DNA of 64,000 nucleotides from an uncultured Myxococcales bacterium (GTDB lineage: Bacteria; Myxococcota_A; Bradymonadia; UBA7976; VGTA01). Where the stretch lies: contig CAKZRU010000016.1 in NCBI GenBank assembly GCA_937146725.1, positions 1 to 64,000 of the forward strand, read 5' to 3'. The position numbers were made by a program, and so were the translations under genes. Within the stretch, counting starts at the first letter, position 1. Each line of letters starts with the position of its first letter. The notes beneath the pieces are model-generated. The model was not told the origin of the DNA. It was given only the letters and a program-made list of their open reading frames with translations, and did not search any database. This document shows, piece after piece, positions 53,086-63,385 of this stretch.

Positions 53086-56000
53086 TGACTGAGAATCTTT
53101 TGTCTATCGCATCCATAGATCAGTCTTCGGCTATCCCCTATCAACTTCAAAACACACTCTTCAAGATTGGGCGCTTTGTACTAGAACAAGGAACACATCA
53201 GGACCATAGTAGCTTTGCACTGTCTTTTATCAGTCGCTATTATCAAGCCTTAAACTTGTGGCCTTTAGAGTTTACTGAGCGTCTCTTTGAGCATGCCAAA
53301 GAATTAAATGCGCAAGATCGAGTGGCTTTAGGACAAACGCTTTCTAATCAGCTCAGACCTTGGCTTCCTCCACATATTGACGAATTAAAGATTGCTGATT
53401 TTTTTAGAAGCGTCTGTCTAGTGTTAGACCAATGTGACGGTAATCTTTTGACCTTGCTTTCGGCTTTTAATGAAGAAATCCTAAGTCCAATTAAAACAAG
53501 GCTGAATCCTAGAAAACTTATTGAAGTTGAAGAACGAATGGGGACGGCATTATATTTGGCGATTCTTGAGCTTACAGAAGAAGCCCCCAGCCATTTTATC
53601 CCTAAAAGTCGATGGCCACAGATTTCGGAGTATACTCTTTTACAAAGTTTAGCACCCATCAACGATGTTTTTCCTTTTGTCGCTCTAAGAAATAGTGATC
53701 ATTTACGTTGCACTTTATATATCAGCGATCAACCGATTCACTTGTTACCTAATATTGAACTCAGTGAATGGCCAATTCATTGTGTACAGCCCCTAGAAAG
53801 TGGTCGTAGTGAAGTTAAGCAGAGTCAAACGACTCAACAAGAGTCTCGCGAGCTTTATTGGACTAGTCTTCCGGCAACCGGCCCCATTAGACTCACAGAG
53901 CTTTTACCATTTACTGATATTTACACAGCGCTCTACATAGGTGAACAGCTTCTTGAAACCTTAGGCGCTTTACATCAACTTGGTATTTCTTTTAGAAGCC
54001 TTAGCCCAAATGAAGTAGTGGTCGATCATCGATTCCAACTTCAATTATTGCCTTTTTTGGAATATCAAACACGCGATCGAGCATGGGCTGGAGATAGTAC
54101 GCTTAGAGTATCAGATTTCAATTCCATTTATATAAGTCCAGAGCAACGCCTTGGCCAAAAAGGTGATTTACGATCTGACCTGTGGTCATTTGGGGCAATC
54201 TTTTATGAACTTGTGATGAAAACGCCTTTGATTCAGAACTCATCATTAGTTGGATTGTCTGAGCTCGATTCTACCAGTGGTATTATGCCCTTGGGTGATG
54301 ATTTTACCAACAATCTAAAATTGATTGTTAAACGCTGTTTACATCCCAATCCAGACCATCGTTGGTCAGATGCACAACGAGTTTTAGAAAATTATCGACC
54401 TATCGCCAATGAAGTTCGGCAGACTTTAAAGAGTCGCGGTAGAAGCGCACAGTGGACAAGAGTGATTGGTGAAGGTGTACTTAGGTCATTTATCGATCAA
54501 AATATTCATGCGCCACCTCATCCGGTAAATCCTTCATTCTTCTCCTTCTTAGAAAATCAAGAAATTCCATTGAGTACCGCCGAAGACCCAAGTGCCTTAC
54601 TCACAACAATCTTTGCTCAAGAAGAAGCCTTAAATGAAGATATCGGAAAGTGGAGCATTTTATTAGATGAAGCCGAGCAGGCGCAAAGAGCCTTAATCTT
54701 AAGAATTAAAGATGAAGTTCCTGCAATCACCTATGAGCACTTAGAAGACCTCGTTGAAGAAAAGGTCTTAATCAAAGAAGCCTTGTTACAAGCTGAAAGT
54801 AAAATTGCCTTCTTTGAGCGACGGCGTCCCAAGCTTTTTGCTTTAGCATTGGAACGCTTTATTGAAGACTCTGAACTCAACCTTGATCTCCAAGAGCTTC
54901 TTAACTTGGATTGGTCCACAGTCGATTCATTGCCTGATGATGGAAACGATCAGGAGGGGGGGCCGATTGACTTAAATGAAGATCAGTCTGATTTTGATGA
55001 TTTAGATCAAGATTTTGCCGATGAAGCGAATGAACAAGAACTGCTACTTGATGAACTTGAAGCGCAAAGTGTAAAGATCTCTGAAGACAGTTTACAGATT
55101 GATGAGTTGGAAGCTCTTGATGATTTAGAGCAACCCGATGAAGATGAGAAGCTTACGCGGCAACAAGCTGAGTCGGTATCACAGAGCCTGCAAGAGATAG
55201 AGCCACAAGAGATAGAACCACAAGAGATAGAACCACTAGAAATTGCTTCTCATCCTCACAAAAGTGATGAGAATGATTTACTTGAAGCTCTAATCGATTC
55301 TGTCACAGCTGCAGACTCGCTCTCAACCAAAGAAGTTGTCATCGAAGAAGCTGGCCATGAACCTTCTGATCAAGATGTTATAGGGGTTGAAGCCAATGAG
55401 CAAGACTCACTGCCTTCTCAAGACTCACTGCCTTCTCAAGAGCGAATCACGATTGAAGTCGCTGAAGTTAGTGCAGAGTTGATTGAGAATAGTGTGGTCA
55501 ATGAGAGTGATGCTTCTGGCTTGCCTTTTGATTTAAATCAAGGTTCTGATATCATTGATGATTTGAAGCAAGGTGTACTATCCGATCATGATTTGAACTC
55601 AGAATTAGTCTCTAGTCCTCATCATGAAGATCAGAATCTTTTGAATGAAAGCTTGGCCGAAGCTTTAGAAGATGAGTTTCAAGAGCCAAGTCCATTAGAA
55701 GAGCCAAGTCCATTAGAGGAACCAAGTCCATTAGAAGAACCAAGTCCATTAGAAATTGCAAATCCGGATGTTGCGACAATAAAAGCAACGATCGACAGTG
55801 CGGCGATTAAAGGCATAGAGGATTTTGCTGACCTTAGCATTTTAGAGAGAGATCAATTACCCGAAGAAGAAGCGCTTACTGATGACTTTGACTTTGGTGA
55901 CTTGACCGGTATTGAAGACTTACCGGAAAATGAACAGCAAGATTCATTGTTTGGTAGATTGGGCATAAATGACCCCTTACGACAAATGGACTCTTATGCA

Positions 56001-56708
56001 TTGAACAAAGATCATGACCTTGTTGTAGACCATAATCTAGAACAGAGATCAGATGACTTGGATGTGTCTGAGTCTGATTTTATGGAAGTCTCCATAGACA
56101 CGCAGAGCATAGAATATAAAGAGGAGGATGCACTGTTTACCTCAGCTCCTCTTCCACTATATTCTGATGACCTCAGCTTAGATATGAGCGTTGAAGAGTC
56201 TGAGCCAGAGCCAGCATTGCATACAGAATCAGTGAATCTGCTTGAGAATGAGCAACTTACTGATGAAGATAAAAGTGATGGTGTTGATAGTGTTCTCGAG
56301 CCGGAATCAACTCTAGAACCCTCAATGGTGATTTCAAAGGAATCTATTGCAGCTGCCTCTGTGGAGCTTCCCAATGAAGAGATGCTCCAATCACTCAGCC
56401 AACTCATCGAGTTAGAGGCAGAGGGTGCGAGAAAGCAGGTGATTATGACACCACTTCCACAGGTTTTATCTATGACCACAGATGAGCGCAGGCAACTTGT
56501 CGATTTATATGAGCGTTATGTAAAACTCAAAAAGGTGTATAATGATGCGCCAGATGAAAACCTAAACTTCGAAGACTTTAGAAAAGAAATCGATTTGGCA
56601 CGAGAGATGGCCGTTGAAGTTCATGGCTGGGAAGCTGTGAGATTTACGGTGAAGGTGAAGGATGGCAAAGTGGTACTTAAGGCCAAAAAAGCGCTGGTTT
56701 CCACTTAA
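53085..56708 (+). CDS. Pseudokinase with acidic repeat tail and conserved C-terminal domain (second of pair)
   Basis: A 1207 aa paralogue of the preceding protein in the same order: helical N-terminus, kinase-like domain (about 180-450), linker and coiled coil (about 495-585). The catalytic loop is SFRSLSPNEVVV with Phe303-Arg-Ser305 for HRD, Ser307 for Lys and Glu310 for Asn; DFG is Pro323-Phe-Leu. The C-lobe scaffold stays (SDLWSFGAIFYELV, RCLHPNPDHRWSDA). A roughly 500-residue acidic tail with repeats follows, and finally a folded 90-residue end (EDFRKEIDLAREMAVEVHGW and VRFTVKVKDGKVVLKAKK), recalling a C-terminal domain of certain Myxococcus proteins (MXAN_5187 type, from memory). TAATG overlap couples it to the first gene. 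A scaffold or sensing pair is likely. Confidence 0.85.
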   Translation: MTENLLSIASIDQSSAIPYQLQNTLFKIGRFVLEQGTHQDHSSFALSFISRYYQALNLWPLEFTERLFEHAKELNAQDRVALGQTLSNQLRPWLPPHIDELKIADFFRSVCLVLDQCDGNLLTLLSAFNEEILSPIKTRLNPRKLIEVEERMGTALYLAILELTEEAPSHFIPKSRWPQISEYTLLQSLAPINDVFPFVALRNSDHLRCTLYISDQPIHLLPNIELSEWPIHCVQPLESGRSEVKQSQTTQQESRELYWTSLPATGPIRLTELLPFTDIYTALYIGEQLLETLGALHQLGISFRSLSPNEVVVDHRFQLQLLPFLEYQTRDRAWAGDSTLRVSDFNSIYISPEQRLGQKGDLRSDLWSFGAIFYELVMKTPLIQNSSLVGLSELDSTSGIMPLGDDFTNNLKLIVKRCLHPNPDHRWSDAQRVLENYRPIANEVRQTLKSRGRSAQWTRVIGEGVLRSFIDQNIHAPPHPVNPSFFSFLENQEIPLSTAEDPSALLTTIFAQEEALNEDIGKWSILLDEAEQAQRALILRIKDEVPAITYEHLEDLVEEKVLIKEALLQAESKIAFFERRRPKLFALALERFIEDSELNLDLQELLNLDWSTVDSLPDDGNDQEGGPIDLNEDQSDFDDLDQDFADEANEQELLLDELEAQSVKISEDSLQIDELEALDDLEQPDEDEKLTRQQAESVSQSLQEIEPQEIEPQEIEPLEIASHPHKSDENDLLEALIDSVTAADSLSTKEVVIEEAGHEPSDQDVIGVEANEQDSLPSQDSLPSQERITIEVAEVSAELIENSVVNESDASGLPFDLNQGSDIIDDLKQGVLSDHDLNSELVSSPHHEDQNLLNESLAEALEDEFQEPSPLEEPSPLEEPSPLEEPSPLEIANPDVATIKATIDSAAIKGIEDFADLSILERDQLPEEEALTDDFDFGDLTGIEDLPENEQQDSLFGRLGINDPLRQMDSYALNKDHDLVVDHNLEQRSDDLDVSESDFMEVSIDTQSIEYKEEDALFTSAPLPLYSDDLSLDMSVEESEPEPALHTESVNLLENEQLTDEDKSDGVDSVLEPESTLEPSMVISKESIAAASVELPNEEMLQSLSQLIELEAEGARKQVIMTPLPQVLSMTTDERRQLVDLYERYVKLKKVYNDAPDENLNFEDFRKEIDLAREMAVEVHGWEAVRFTVKVKDGKVVLKAKKALVST
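55191..55235 (+). repeat. 15-bp repeat encoding QEIEP
   Basis: Three consecutive 15-base units (caagagatagaacca with one variant base) encode QEIEP three times in the acidic tail of the second pseudokinase; a fourth, diverged copy (LEIAS) follows. Confidence 0.85.
55683..55754 (+). repeat. 18-bp repeat encoding EPSPLE
   Basis: Four 18-base units (gagccaagtccattagaa with third-position changes) encode EPSPLE four times. The SP pairs could be phosphorylation sites if a proline-directed kinase acts on them, though that is speculation. Confidence 0.9.
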
Positions 56709-56840
56709 GACTCTCTAAAGTATGCCGTAAATCATATAGCCTAGTAATTTTAGCCTAGCATTTAACGATAGCATTCGACTAAAGAGCTAAGTCATGCTAG
56801 ATTATTAGATGAGTATAAACTTTAGAGACGAGGTGTAACT

Positions 56841-58445
56841 ATGCCATCTGATTACGGTTATCCAATTCCTCCTTCAGGTCAACGACCTCAAATGTATAAT
56901 CGGGTCGCCTTAGAAGAACCTAAGGAACTGATTAGAGCTGAAGAAGATCAATATCTGAAGCAATCTGGTATTGAACAGATCAAAGCCAAGGTTGTCACTC
57001 AAAGCCGAGAGATTCTTGATAATCGCTTCAGCGAAAGTCAAGTTGATCGCTTTAGAGGAAATACTGAAGGACGAAATCTCAAGGAAATTCCACCAAGTCT
57101 TCCAATTTCTCGTTTACCTAACCAAGTTCAAGCGTTTAATCCATTGACTGCTCGCTCATCGAACATTAGTACCTTCAGTATGGCAGAATCGGCAGCAGCA
57201 GGAATGACTCAGGTTCGACCTGATGTGAATACCGGTTCTGCTGTTAGACCATCGGCAGATGAGAATCTTGCTCAAATGAAAGAGAGTATAGAAGCGCGTC
57301 AAGAAATTAGAGAGCAGCAACTAGAGCAGCTTCCGTCGATCAATGGAAGCGGTGAAATTGCCGCTAGATTTGATGCGATTGAAGAACAAATTCGACAGCG
57401 TGCTCTCGATGAGTTTACTGATCTTAGGCCAGGTGGTCCAGAGTCAGAACGGGTCTCACTTGAGAATGCCCAAGTTAAGCAAGATTATCGTGAAGACTTT
57501 ATAGAAGATCAAAAACGTGATTTAAATCTTGAAAATGCTGTTTTTGAGCAACGACAATTTGAGCAGGTACAGCAAGATGAACAAGTTGTTGATCGTCAGC
57601 AAGAGGTGCAGCGCAATGAACTGATTGCAAATGAAGCAGTGGCGCAAGAGCGTCAAGTCACTCAGCAAAATGATGATGAGCGTTCAGCTGAAGCACCGAT
57701 CGCTAAAGAGCCAGGGGCACCAACAAATACTCGCGGCGAACCATTAAACTCAGAGGAACAACGCGAAGTACAACGGTTGGAACGTAGGGATTTAGAGGTT
57801 AAAAATCACGAGCAAGCTCATGCTCGAGCAGGCGGTTCTAATATTCGAGGCGGGATTGAGCTTTCATATACCACCGGTCCTGATGGACGACGTTATGCGA
57901 CCGATGGTGAAGTTAATATAGACCTCAGTTCAGAACGATCTCCACAAGCAACTGTCAATAAAATGCGACAAGTTCAAAGAGCTGCTTTAGCGCCAGCAAA
58001 TCCATCGGGAGCTGATCGAGCAGTCGCTTCTTTGGCCGCTCGTCGTGAACTAGAAGCTCAAGCTGAAATACAAGAACTGCAAGCTCGTGACCAAGAGATG
58101 AGAGCCAGAGAGCAAATGGCTGGAGAGCCAGCCAAACAAGAGGCATCTAATGAGCAAGCCGGTAAAGTTGAAGTGAGAGAAAATGTAGACCACATTGCTG
58201 GTGCTCAATCTGTGATTCCAGACCCAAGCTTTACGCCTAGAAGCTCAGGGATTGAACAACAGTCTTTGGAAGCATATGAAGCAAGTTATCCAATGTCAGC
58301 ACCTAAAGATACCTCTAGACCGGTTTCGGCACCAAGTAAGAAGTTTGCTATGGGTGAATTAAATGCACCGCCAGCTTCACCAAGGTCAGAAACACCATCA
58401 GCTCAATATGATGAAGCGATTGAAAAGGCTCTTGAAAGTTATTAA
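56841..58445 (+). CDS. SprA-related putative metalloprotease
   Basis: A 534 aa protein with a long, Glu/Gln-rich disordered N-terminus (to about residue 300) and a compact catalytic-type domain: LEVKNHEQAHARAGGS with the zinc motif HEQAH (323-327), then ELSYTTGPDGRRYATDGEVN, SPQATVNKMRQVQRAALAPA and ANPSGADRAVASLAAR. This is the pattern of the SprA-related/CJM1_0395-type putative metalloprotease family, of unknown substrate. A disordered Pro/Ser tail ends it. No signal peptide. GAGG lies eight bases before the ATG. It is downstream of the pseudokinases by 132 bases on the same strand and may be co-regulated. Confidence 0.85.
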   Translation: MPSDYGYPIPPSGQRPQMYNRVALEEPKELIRAEEDQYLKQSGIEQIKAKVVTQSREILDNRFSESQVDRFRGNTEGRNLKEIPPSLPISRLPNQVQAFNPLTARSSNISTFSMAESAAAGMTQVRPDVNTGSAVRPSADENLAQMKESIEARQEIREQQLEQLPSINGSGEIAARFDAIEEQIRQRALDEFTDLRPGGPESERVSLENAQVKQDYREDFIEDQKRDLNLENAVFEQRQFEQVQQDEQVVDRQQEVQRNELIANEAVAQERQVTQQNDDERSAEAPIAKEPGAPTNTRGEPLNSEEQREVQRLERRDLEVKNHEQAHARAGGSNIRGGIELSYTTGPDGRRYATDGEVNIDLSSERSPQATVNKMRQVQRAALAPANPSGADRAVASLAARRELEAQAEIQELQARDQEMRAREQMAGEPAKQEASNEQAGKVEVRENVDHIAGAQSVIPDPSFTPRSSGIEQQSLEAYEASYPMSAPKDTSRPVSAPSKKFAMGELNAPPASPRSETPSAQYDEAIEKALESY

Positions 58446-58554
58446 ATCCCTGACTGAAACAAACTTAATCAAGCATGATGAGCGCCTAATCACAAGAAAG
58501 CTCAACCCAATGCTCTAGTTTTAGTTTATTTTTTGTCCAAGCTATGTTTGATCT

Positions 58555-58571
58555 CTTGATGAATCATCAAG
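58555..58571. promoter_or_regulatory. 17-base palindrome, possible operator before glnS
   Basis: cttgatga and tcatcaag flank a single central base, a perfect 8+8 inverted repeat. It lies wholly within the 18-base spacer of a candidate promoter (TTGATC 58548-58553, TCTATT 58572-58577), the position of a blocking repressor. The promoter itself is only a moderate match. It could also form a weak hairpin. Confidence 0.4.
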
Positions 58572-58665
58572 TCTATTTTCATTTCAGTTTGAGAGCGCTC
58601 AGCTTTTTGGTAATCTGTGCGCTAATCCTCATAGATGACTTATTAGATAAGCTAGGAAAAGAGTA

Positions 58666-60348
58666 ATGAGCGAAGTAGAGCATCCGGTTAATTTTGTGGA
58701 AGAGATCATTAGAACAGATCTTGCTGAGGGAAAAAATGATGGGCGTTTAATGACCCGCTTTCCTCCGGAGCCTAATGGGTATTTACATATTGGGCATGCT
58801 AAATCGATCTGTTTAAACTTTGGCTTGGCCAAAAAACTAAACGGACAATGTAACTTACGTTTAGATGATACCAATCCTTCAAAAGAAGAAACAGAGTATG
58901 TCGAGTCTATTAAAGCTGATGTCAAATGGTTAGGCTTTGATTGGGGAGATGGACTTTATTTTGCTTCTGATTATTTTACCAAGCTCTATGAGATGGCGGT
59001 TCAGCTGATCAAGTCTGGCAAGGCGTATGTGGATAGTTTAAGCCCTGAAGAAATTAGAGAATACCGTGGTGACTTTCACACGCCAGGACGCCCTAGTCCG
59101 TATCGCGAACGGAGCATAGAGGAAAATCTAGATTTATTTGAGCGCATGAAGGCCGGTGAGTTTAAAGAGGGTGAGCATGTTTTAAGAGCTAAGATTGACA
59201 TGAGCTCAGCTAATCTTAATTTCCGTGATCCACCTATGTATCGTATTCTTCATGCTCATCACCATCGCACCGGCAATGAGTGGTGTATTTATCCAATGTA
59301 TGACTTTGCTCATGGTCTATCTGATGCGATTGAAGGTGTGACGCACTCGATTTGTACCCTTGAGTTTGAAGACCATCGACCATTGTATGATTGGTTTTTG
59401 GAAGCGGTAGGCTATCAAGAGTCAAACCGTCCTCATCAATATGAGTTTTCAAGATTAAATCTAACTTACACTGTGATGAGTAAGCGTAAGCTCCAACGCT
59501 TGGTTTTTGACCAGCATGTCGAGGGTTGGAATGATCCCCGTATGCCTACGATTGCTGGCCTTCGTCGACGTGGCTATCCGGCCGCATCTATACGAAACTT
59601 CTGTGAGCGCATCGGTGTGACCAAAAATCATGGCGTGATCGATGTTGGGCATCTAGAGCATGCTGTACGCGATGAACTGAATGCAAGCTCGCCAAGATTA
59701 ATGGCTGTTCTGAAACCTTTAAAGGTGGTGATTACCAATTTTCCTGATGGTCATGTGGAAAGCTTTGAAGCGCCCTTATACCCAAGTGATGAAAGCTTTG
59801 GCTCACGTATCTTGCACCTGACCAAAGAAATCTATATTGAGCAAGATGACTTTATGGAAGAAGCGCCTAAAAAGTGGTTTCGCTTGTCACCCAATAAAGA
59901 GGTTCGATTGCGTTATGCTTGCCTAATCACCTGCCATGATGTGGTCAAGGATGAGCAGGGCAATATTACTGAGCTACATTGTACTTGGGATCCAAACTCT
60001 AAGGGGGGAACGCCGGCTGATGGACGCAAGGTAAAGGGTACTTTGCATTGGGTATCAGCGGACAAAGGGGTCAAGGCTTCAGTTAAGCTGTATGATCGTC
60101 TGTTTAATGCTCTTAACCCTGGTAAGGGCAAAGATGACTTTATTGAGGATCTCAATCCAAACTCTCTAGAGATGATTTCCAACGCTGTACTAGAGCCGGA
60201 ATTAATGAATATTGAAGCGGGTAAAACAGTGCAGTTTGAACGTTTAGGCTATTTTACAGCGGATTCGGTGGATTCGGTGCCCGGTACTCCGACCTTCCAT
60301 CGAACAATTACTCTAAAAGATTCATGGGCGAAATTAGCTAAAAAGTAA
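58666..60348 (+). CDS. glnS: Glutamine--tRNA ligase
   Basis: GlnRS of 560 aa. The class I signatures are [19 protein letters not shown] (HIGH) and [14 protein letters not shown] (KMSKS variant, as in E. coli). The substrate-pocket [29 protein letters not shown] and the C-terminal beta-barrel anticodon domain ([19 protein letters not shown]) are present. It charges tRNA-Gln directly, so this organism does not rely only on the transamidation route. AGGAAAAGAG precedes the ATG. It leads a compact same-strand run of four genes. Confidence 0.98.
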   Translation: MSEVEHPVNFVEEIIRTDLAEGKNDGRLMTRFPPEPNGYLHIGHAKSICLNFGLAKKLNGQCNLRLDDTNPSKEETEYVESIKADVKWLGFDWGDGLYFASDYFTKLYEMAVQLIKSGKAYVDSLSPEEIREYRGDFHTPGRPSPYRERSIEENLDLFERMKAGEFKEGEHVLRAKIDMSSANLNFRDPPMYRILHAHHHRTGNEWCIYPMYDFAHGLSDAIEGVTHSICTLEFEDHRPLYDWFLEAVGYQESNRPHQYEFSRLNLTYTVMSKRKLQRLVFDQHVEGWNDPRMPTIAGLRRRGYPAASIRNFCERIGVTKNHGVIDVGHLEHAVRDELNASSPRLMAVLKPLKVVITNFPDGHVESFEAPLYPSDESFGSRILHLTKEIYIEQDDFMEEAPKKWFRLSPNKEVRLRYACLITCHDVVKDEQGNITELHCTWDPNSKGGTPADGRKVKGTLHWVSADKGVKASVKLYDRLFNALNPGKGKDDFIEDLNPNSLEMISNAVLEPELMNIEAGKTVQFERLGYFTADSVDSVPGTPTFHRTITLKDSWAKLAKK

Positions 60349-60365
60349 AACTAAGGGGTATGAAG

Positions 60366-62645
60366 ATGAGCCAGATAAGCAAAAGCCTAACCAAGTTATA
60401 TGTAAACGAAAAAGGCCAATGTCAGTGTGGGGCAGTATTTAATAGCCGCACATTATGGTATATTGGGTGTCAACAAGATGTAGATCCGACTCAAATTCAG
60501 TATGAACTTGAGCAAAGTAACCTACATACTTGTACTCAATGTGGACAGCAAACTCGTTTTTTAGTGCCAGTGCTTATTGATCATCTTCATCAGCATAAAG
60601 CTAGTATTTTTGTGCCACAGCCTTTGGCCTACAAAGCCTTGAGTATTCAGTCCGAGTTGCTCTCATACTTATCGCATGAAGCAACAGTTCAAGCACAGCA
60701 ATATTATTCTCAAGCTGAAATTGTAATTGTACAACAGGCCTTAGCAACTCCTGTGACTCATGCCGAAATTGATCAAAAAAGTACACATTCGGCCTTAGGT
60801 CATACAAAGAATGATCTAGACAAAGAGATTGGAAAAACCAAAGAAGCACCAGTGATTGCGCCTATCCCTCAAGCTTTACAGAACTCGGTTTTAGAGTCCG
60901 CAGAGTTAGCCCAAGAACTCGCTGAATCACCTACTCAAGTCATTAAACCAAAATCTAAGCATTCTGTTTCTAAGGTAGAGCAAGAAATCGCCAAAACAAG
61001 CCCTCTCGATGCTTTAATTGATACAGCATTAGAAGATCATACGGTGATTAGTGATCTAGAAAAAGTTGATTTCAATACTCAACCCACCGATGTTAAAGAG
61101 CGTAAAGAGACGATCCCTAAAAAGCAATCGACTCGTTCTTTACCGCCATTGCAAGCAAAGCCAAGTGATGAGCTAAATAAGCAAGACAATGAGCAAAATC
61201 AAAAAACGATGATTTCGCTTGTTGAGCCCGAAGAAATGCTCAATGTAAACCATAAAGAGCCAACCAAACGTTTGTATGCACAAAATATGAAGCGCTTTGA
61301 TGAGCAAATGGCCAACCAGCACAATAAATATATTAATGTGATTGATGGTCAAGTCGAGCTTGCGATTAAGATCGATGAGCGCAGAGTAGATCGCTGGATT
61401 AACGAAGATCTCGATATTCGGATCCAATTGCATCGTGAGCTCCAATTAGGTGCGCCCTGCCTGACGATTTTTACGACCAAAGATGGCAATGTACAAGATG
61501 AGCTTTATTGGCCTATTCATATCGATGGCTCAATGGGACCCAAAGCGCTTCGTAGTTTGCGTAAAAACTTTAAGGTAGAGTTAGTGCTGTTCAAAGCTGA
61601 TGGCCAATTTTATGGCCAACGAATGATTGAAGCACCTCTGGAAGAAAACTGTGCCTATATTATCAACTATGTGAAGCAAATGGGCATGACGAGTAGTATT
61701 GCTGCCAAAGCAAGAGCCATTATCGCAGCAGAAGATTTTGATAGAGAGGGTCAAATGAAGCACCCCTTTAATCAAAATAGTTTTTCCGATATTGAAAATG
61801 CAAAAGATGCTCAGCTTGCTGTGAGTATTTGGTCATATTGGAGTACGGTTAGACAGCGTGATTACTTGATCTTTGTTAAGTCCTTTCCAATTCCATGGCT
61901 CAGACGTTTACAGCATCGAGTTCTAAAGTCGGCGATTGAGTTTGGGATTCACATGCCACTGAACTTGCAGAGTCAAGCGGTTGCTTTAGGCTTAGCAAAA
62001 AGCGATGTAGAACTATTACAAAAGTCAATGACTCACTTTGTAGAAGTTAATTTAAACTTCCGTGCTTCCGGTTTAGACTCAATCGAAACATGGGAAAATT
62101 GGGATGCCTTGCTTGCTCAACTTTCACAAATGGGGATTGATGCGGATGAAGAAGTTGAGCAACTTGCTTTTCAGGCTATGCAAAAGGCCGGCGTTGACTT
62201 AGAGTTTGAAGATGAAGCTTTTGGAGAAGAGGCACTCACCAACTCCGAAGCGTTGCCTCACCCTGTTTCCGAGCAGATAGATGGCAGTGATTTTGATTCT
62301 CTTGATGATATAAGTGAAATCCATGAGGTCAGTGAGTTAGAGGCAAGTGATGAGCAGGATGTTCCTCCTCCGGTTGATCCCGAACTAGACTCCGACTTCC
62401 CTGATGATGAAGAAGCTGAGTTGATCATGGAAGACTTTATTGAGGAAGAATATCTGACCGATATTGGCGGAGATGCCTTTTTACTCATTGATGATAATGA
62501 CATCATCGAAGAGGATATTATTGACCCAAAAACAGCTGAAATCGGTGATCAATTAGCTCAAACTGGTAGCTTTGAGATTAAAACCCAAATGTTTGTTAGC
62601 CAAAACGATGAAGCTGACTCGGATCATTCATCGAGTGAAGGATAA
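60366..62645 (+). CDS. CpXC zinc-domain protein with acidic C-terminus
   Basis: The ATG at 60366 is chosen because AAGGGG is seven bases upstream; the track ATG at 60360 sits too close. The 759 aa protein starts with a CpXC-type domain: GQCQCGAVFNSRTLWYIGCQ and LHTCTQCGQQTRFLVPVLID, with two Cys-X-Cys/Cys-X2-Cys pairs that likely bind zinc, then VFVPQPL-type text. A central, mostly helical folded region (about 300-610) is not recognised. The last 130 residues are strongly acidic (DFPDDEEAELIMEDFIEEE). No signal peptide. The gene lies 17 bases after glnS and five before the phosphoesterase gene, so it is cotranscribed. Confidence 0.72.
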   Translation: MSQISKSLTKLYVNEKGQCQCGAVFNSRTLWYIGCQQDVDPTQIQYELEQSNLHTCTQCGQQTRFLVPVLIDHLHQHKASIFVPQPLAYKALSIQSELLSYLSHEATVQAQQYYSQAEIVIVQQALATPVTHAEIDQKSTHSALGHTKNDLDKEIGKTKEAPVIAPIPQALQNSVLESAELAQELAESPTQVIKPKSKHSVSKVEQEIAKTSPLDALIDTALEDHTVISDLEKVDFNTQPTDVKERKETIPKKQSTRSLPPLQAKPSDELNKQDNEQNQKTMISLVEPEEMLNVNHKEPTKRLYAQNMKRFDEQMANQHNKYINVIDGQVELAIKIDERRVDRWINEDLDIRIQLHRELQLGAPCLTIFTTKDGNVQDELYWPIHIDGSMGPKALRSLRKNFKVELVLFKADGQFYGQRMIEAPLEENCAYIINYVKQMGMTSSIAAKARAIIAAEDFDREGQMKHPFNQNSFSDIENAKDAQLAVSIWSYWSTVRQRDYLIFVKSFPIPWLRRLQHRVLKSAIEFGIHMPLNLQSQAVALGLAKSDVELLQKSMTHFVEVNLNFRASGLDSIETWENWDALLAQLSQMGIDADEEVEQLAFQAMQKAGVDLEFEDEAFGEEALTNSEALPHPVSEQIDGSDFDSLDDISEIHEVSELEASDEQDVPPPVDPELDSDFPDDEEAELIMEDFIEEEYLTDIGGDAFLLIDDNDIIEEDIIDPKTAEIGDQLAQTGSFEIKTQMFVSQNDEADSDHSSSEG

Positions 62646-62650
62646 GAGCG

Positions 62651-63385
62651 ATGCGTTATGGGATTATCTCTGACGTTCATGCTAATCTTGAAGCTTTAGA
62701 AGCGACTTTAAGAGTTTTAGAAAGTCATAAAATTGACCAAATTGTCTGCTTAGGTGATGTGGTTGGTTATGGCGCAGATCCAGAGGCCTGCTGTCAGCTG
62801 ATTCGTAAAGTTGCTACACACACTATTTTGGGAAACCATGATGCAGCAGTTGCTGAGCGAATGAACTATCAATTCTATCGATTGGCAGCTCGCAGAGCTT
62901 TGGATGGACATCGGACAGTACTCAGTCAAGAGAGTATTGAATGGCTTAAGTCTTTGCCCTATATCGCTCATCAAGAAGAAGCTAGTTTTTGTCATGCTTC
63001 ACCCATTGACTATACGACCTTTAAATATATTTTCGGAACCGAACATATTACTCCACTTGTAGAAGCATATGATGAGCAGCCCTTTGTGACTTTTATTGGG
63101 CATTCTCACTTATGCAAATGCTTTTATTATAGCGCTCAAAATGCAGAAGAGATTTTAAACACTCGCTTTCATTTAGTGCCCGGATATCGCTTTGTAATTA
63201 CAGTGGGCAGTGTGGGTCAACCTAGAGATCATGATCCACGAGCTTGCTGTGGCGTATATGATAGCTCTAGTGGTGAGTTTGAATATATTCGGGTGCCTTA
63301 TGATATTGGCGCTGCCGCAAGTAAAATCTTTGCTACGCCTTATTTGGCTGACACCTTTGGCCACCGACTCTTTTTGGGCATCTAA
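62651..63385 (+). CDS. Metallophosphoesterase, calcineurin-like
   Basis: A 244 aa phosphoesterase: MRYGIISDVHANLEALEATL (motif I), VCLGDVVGYGADP (motif II), TILGNHDAAV (motif III), a catalytic FCHASP and VTFIGHSHLCKCF near the end. This is the YfcE/DUF2436-like protein phosphatase or nucleotidase type found in many bacteria; the substrate is unknown. A strong GAAGGATAAGAG ribosome-binding site lies in the end of the upstream gene. The stop overlaps the next start (TAATG). Confidence 0.93.
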   Translation: MRYGIISDVHANLEALEATLRVLESHKIDQIVCLGDVVGYGADPEACCQLIRKVATHTILGNHDAAVAERMNYQFYRLAARRALDGHRTVLSQESIEWLKSLPYIAHQEEASFCHASPIDYTTFKYIFGTEHITPLVEAYDEQPFVTFIGHSHLCKCFYYSAQNAEEILNTRFHLVPGYRFVITVGSVGQPRDHDPRACCGVYDSSSGEFEYIRVPYDIGAAASKIFATPYLADTFGHRLFLGI

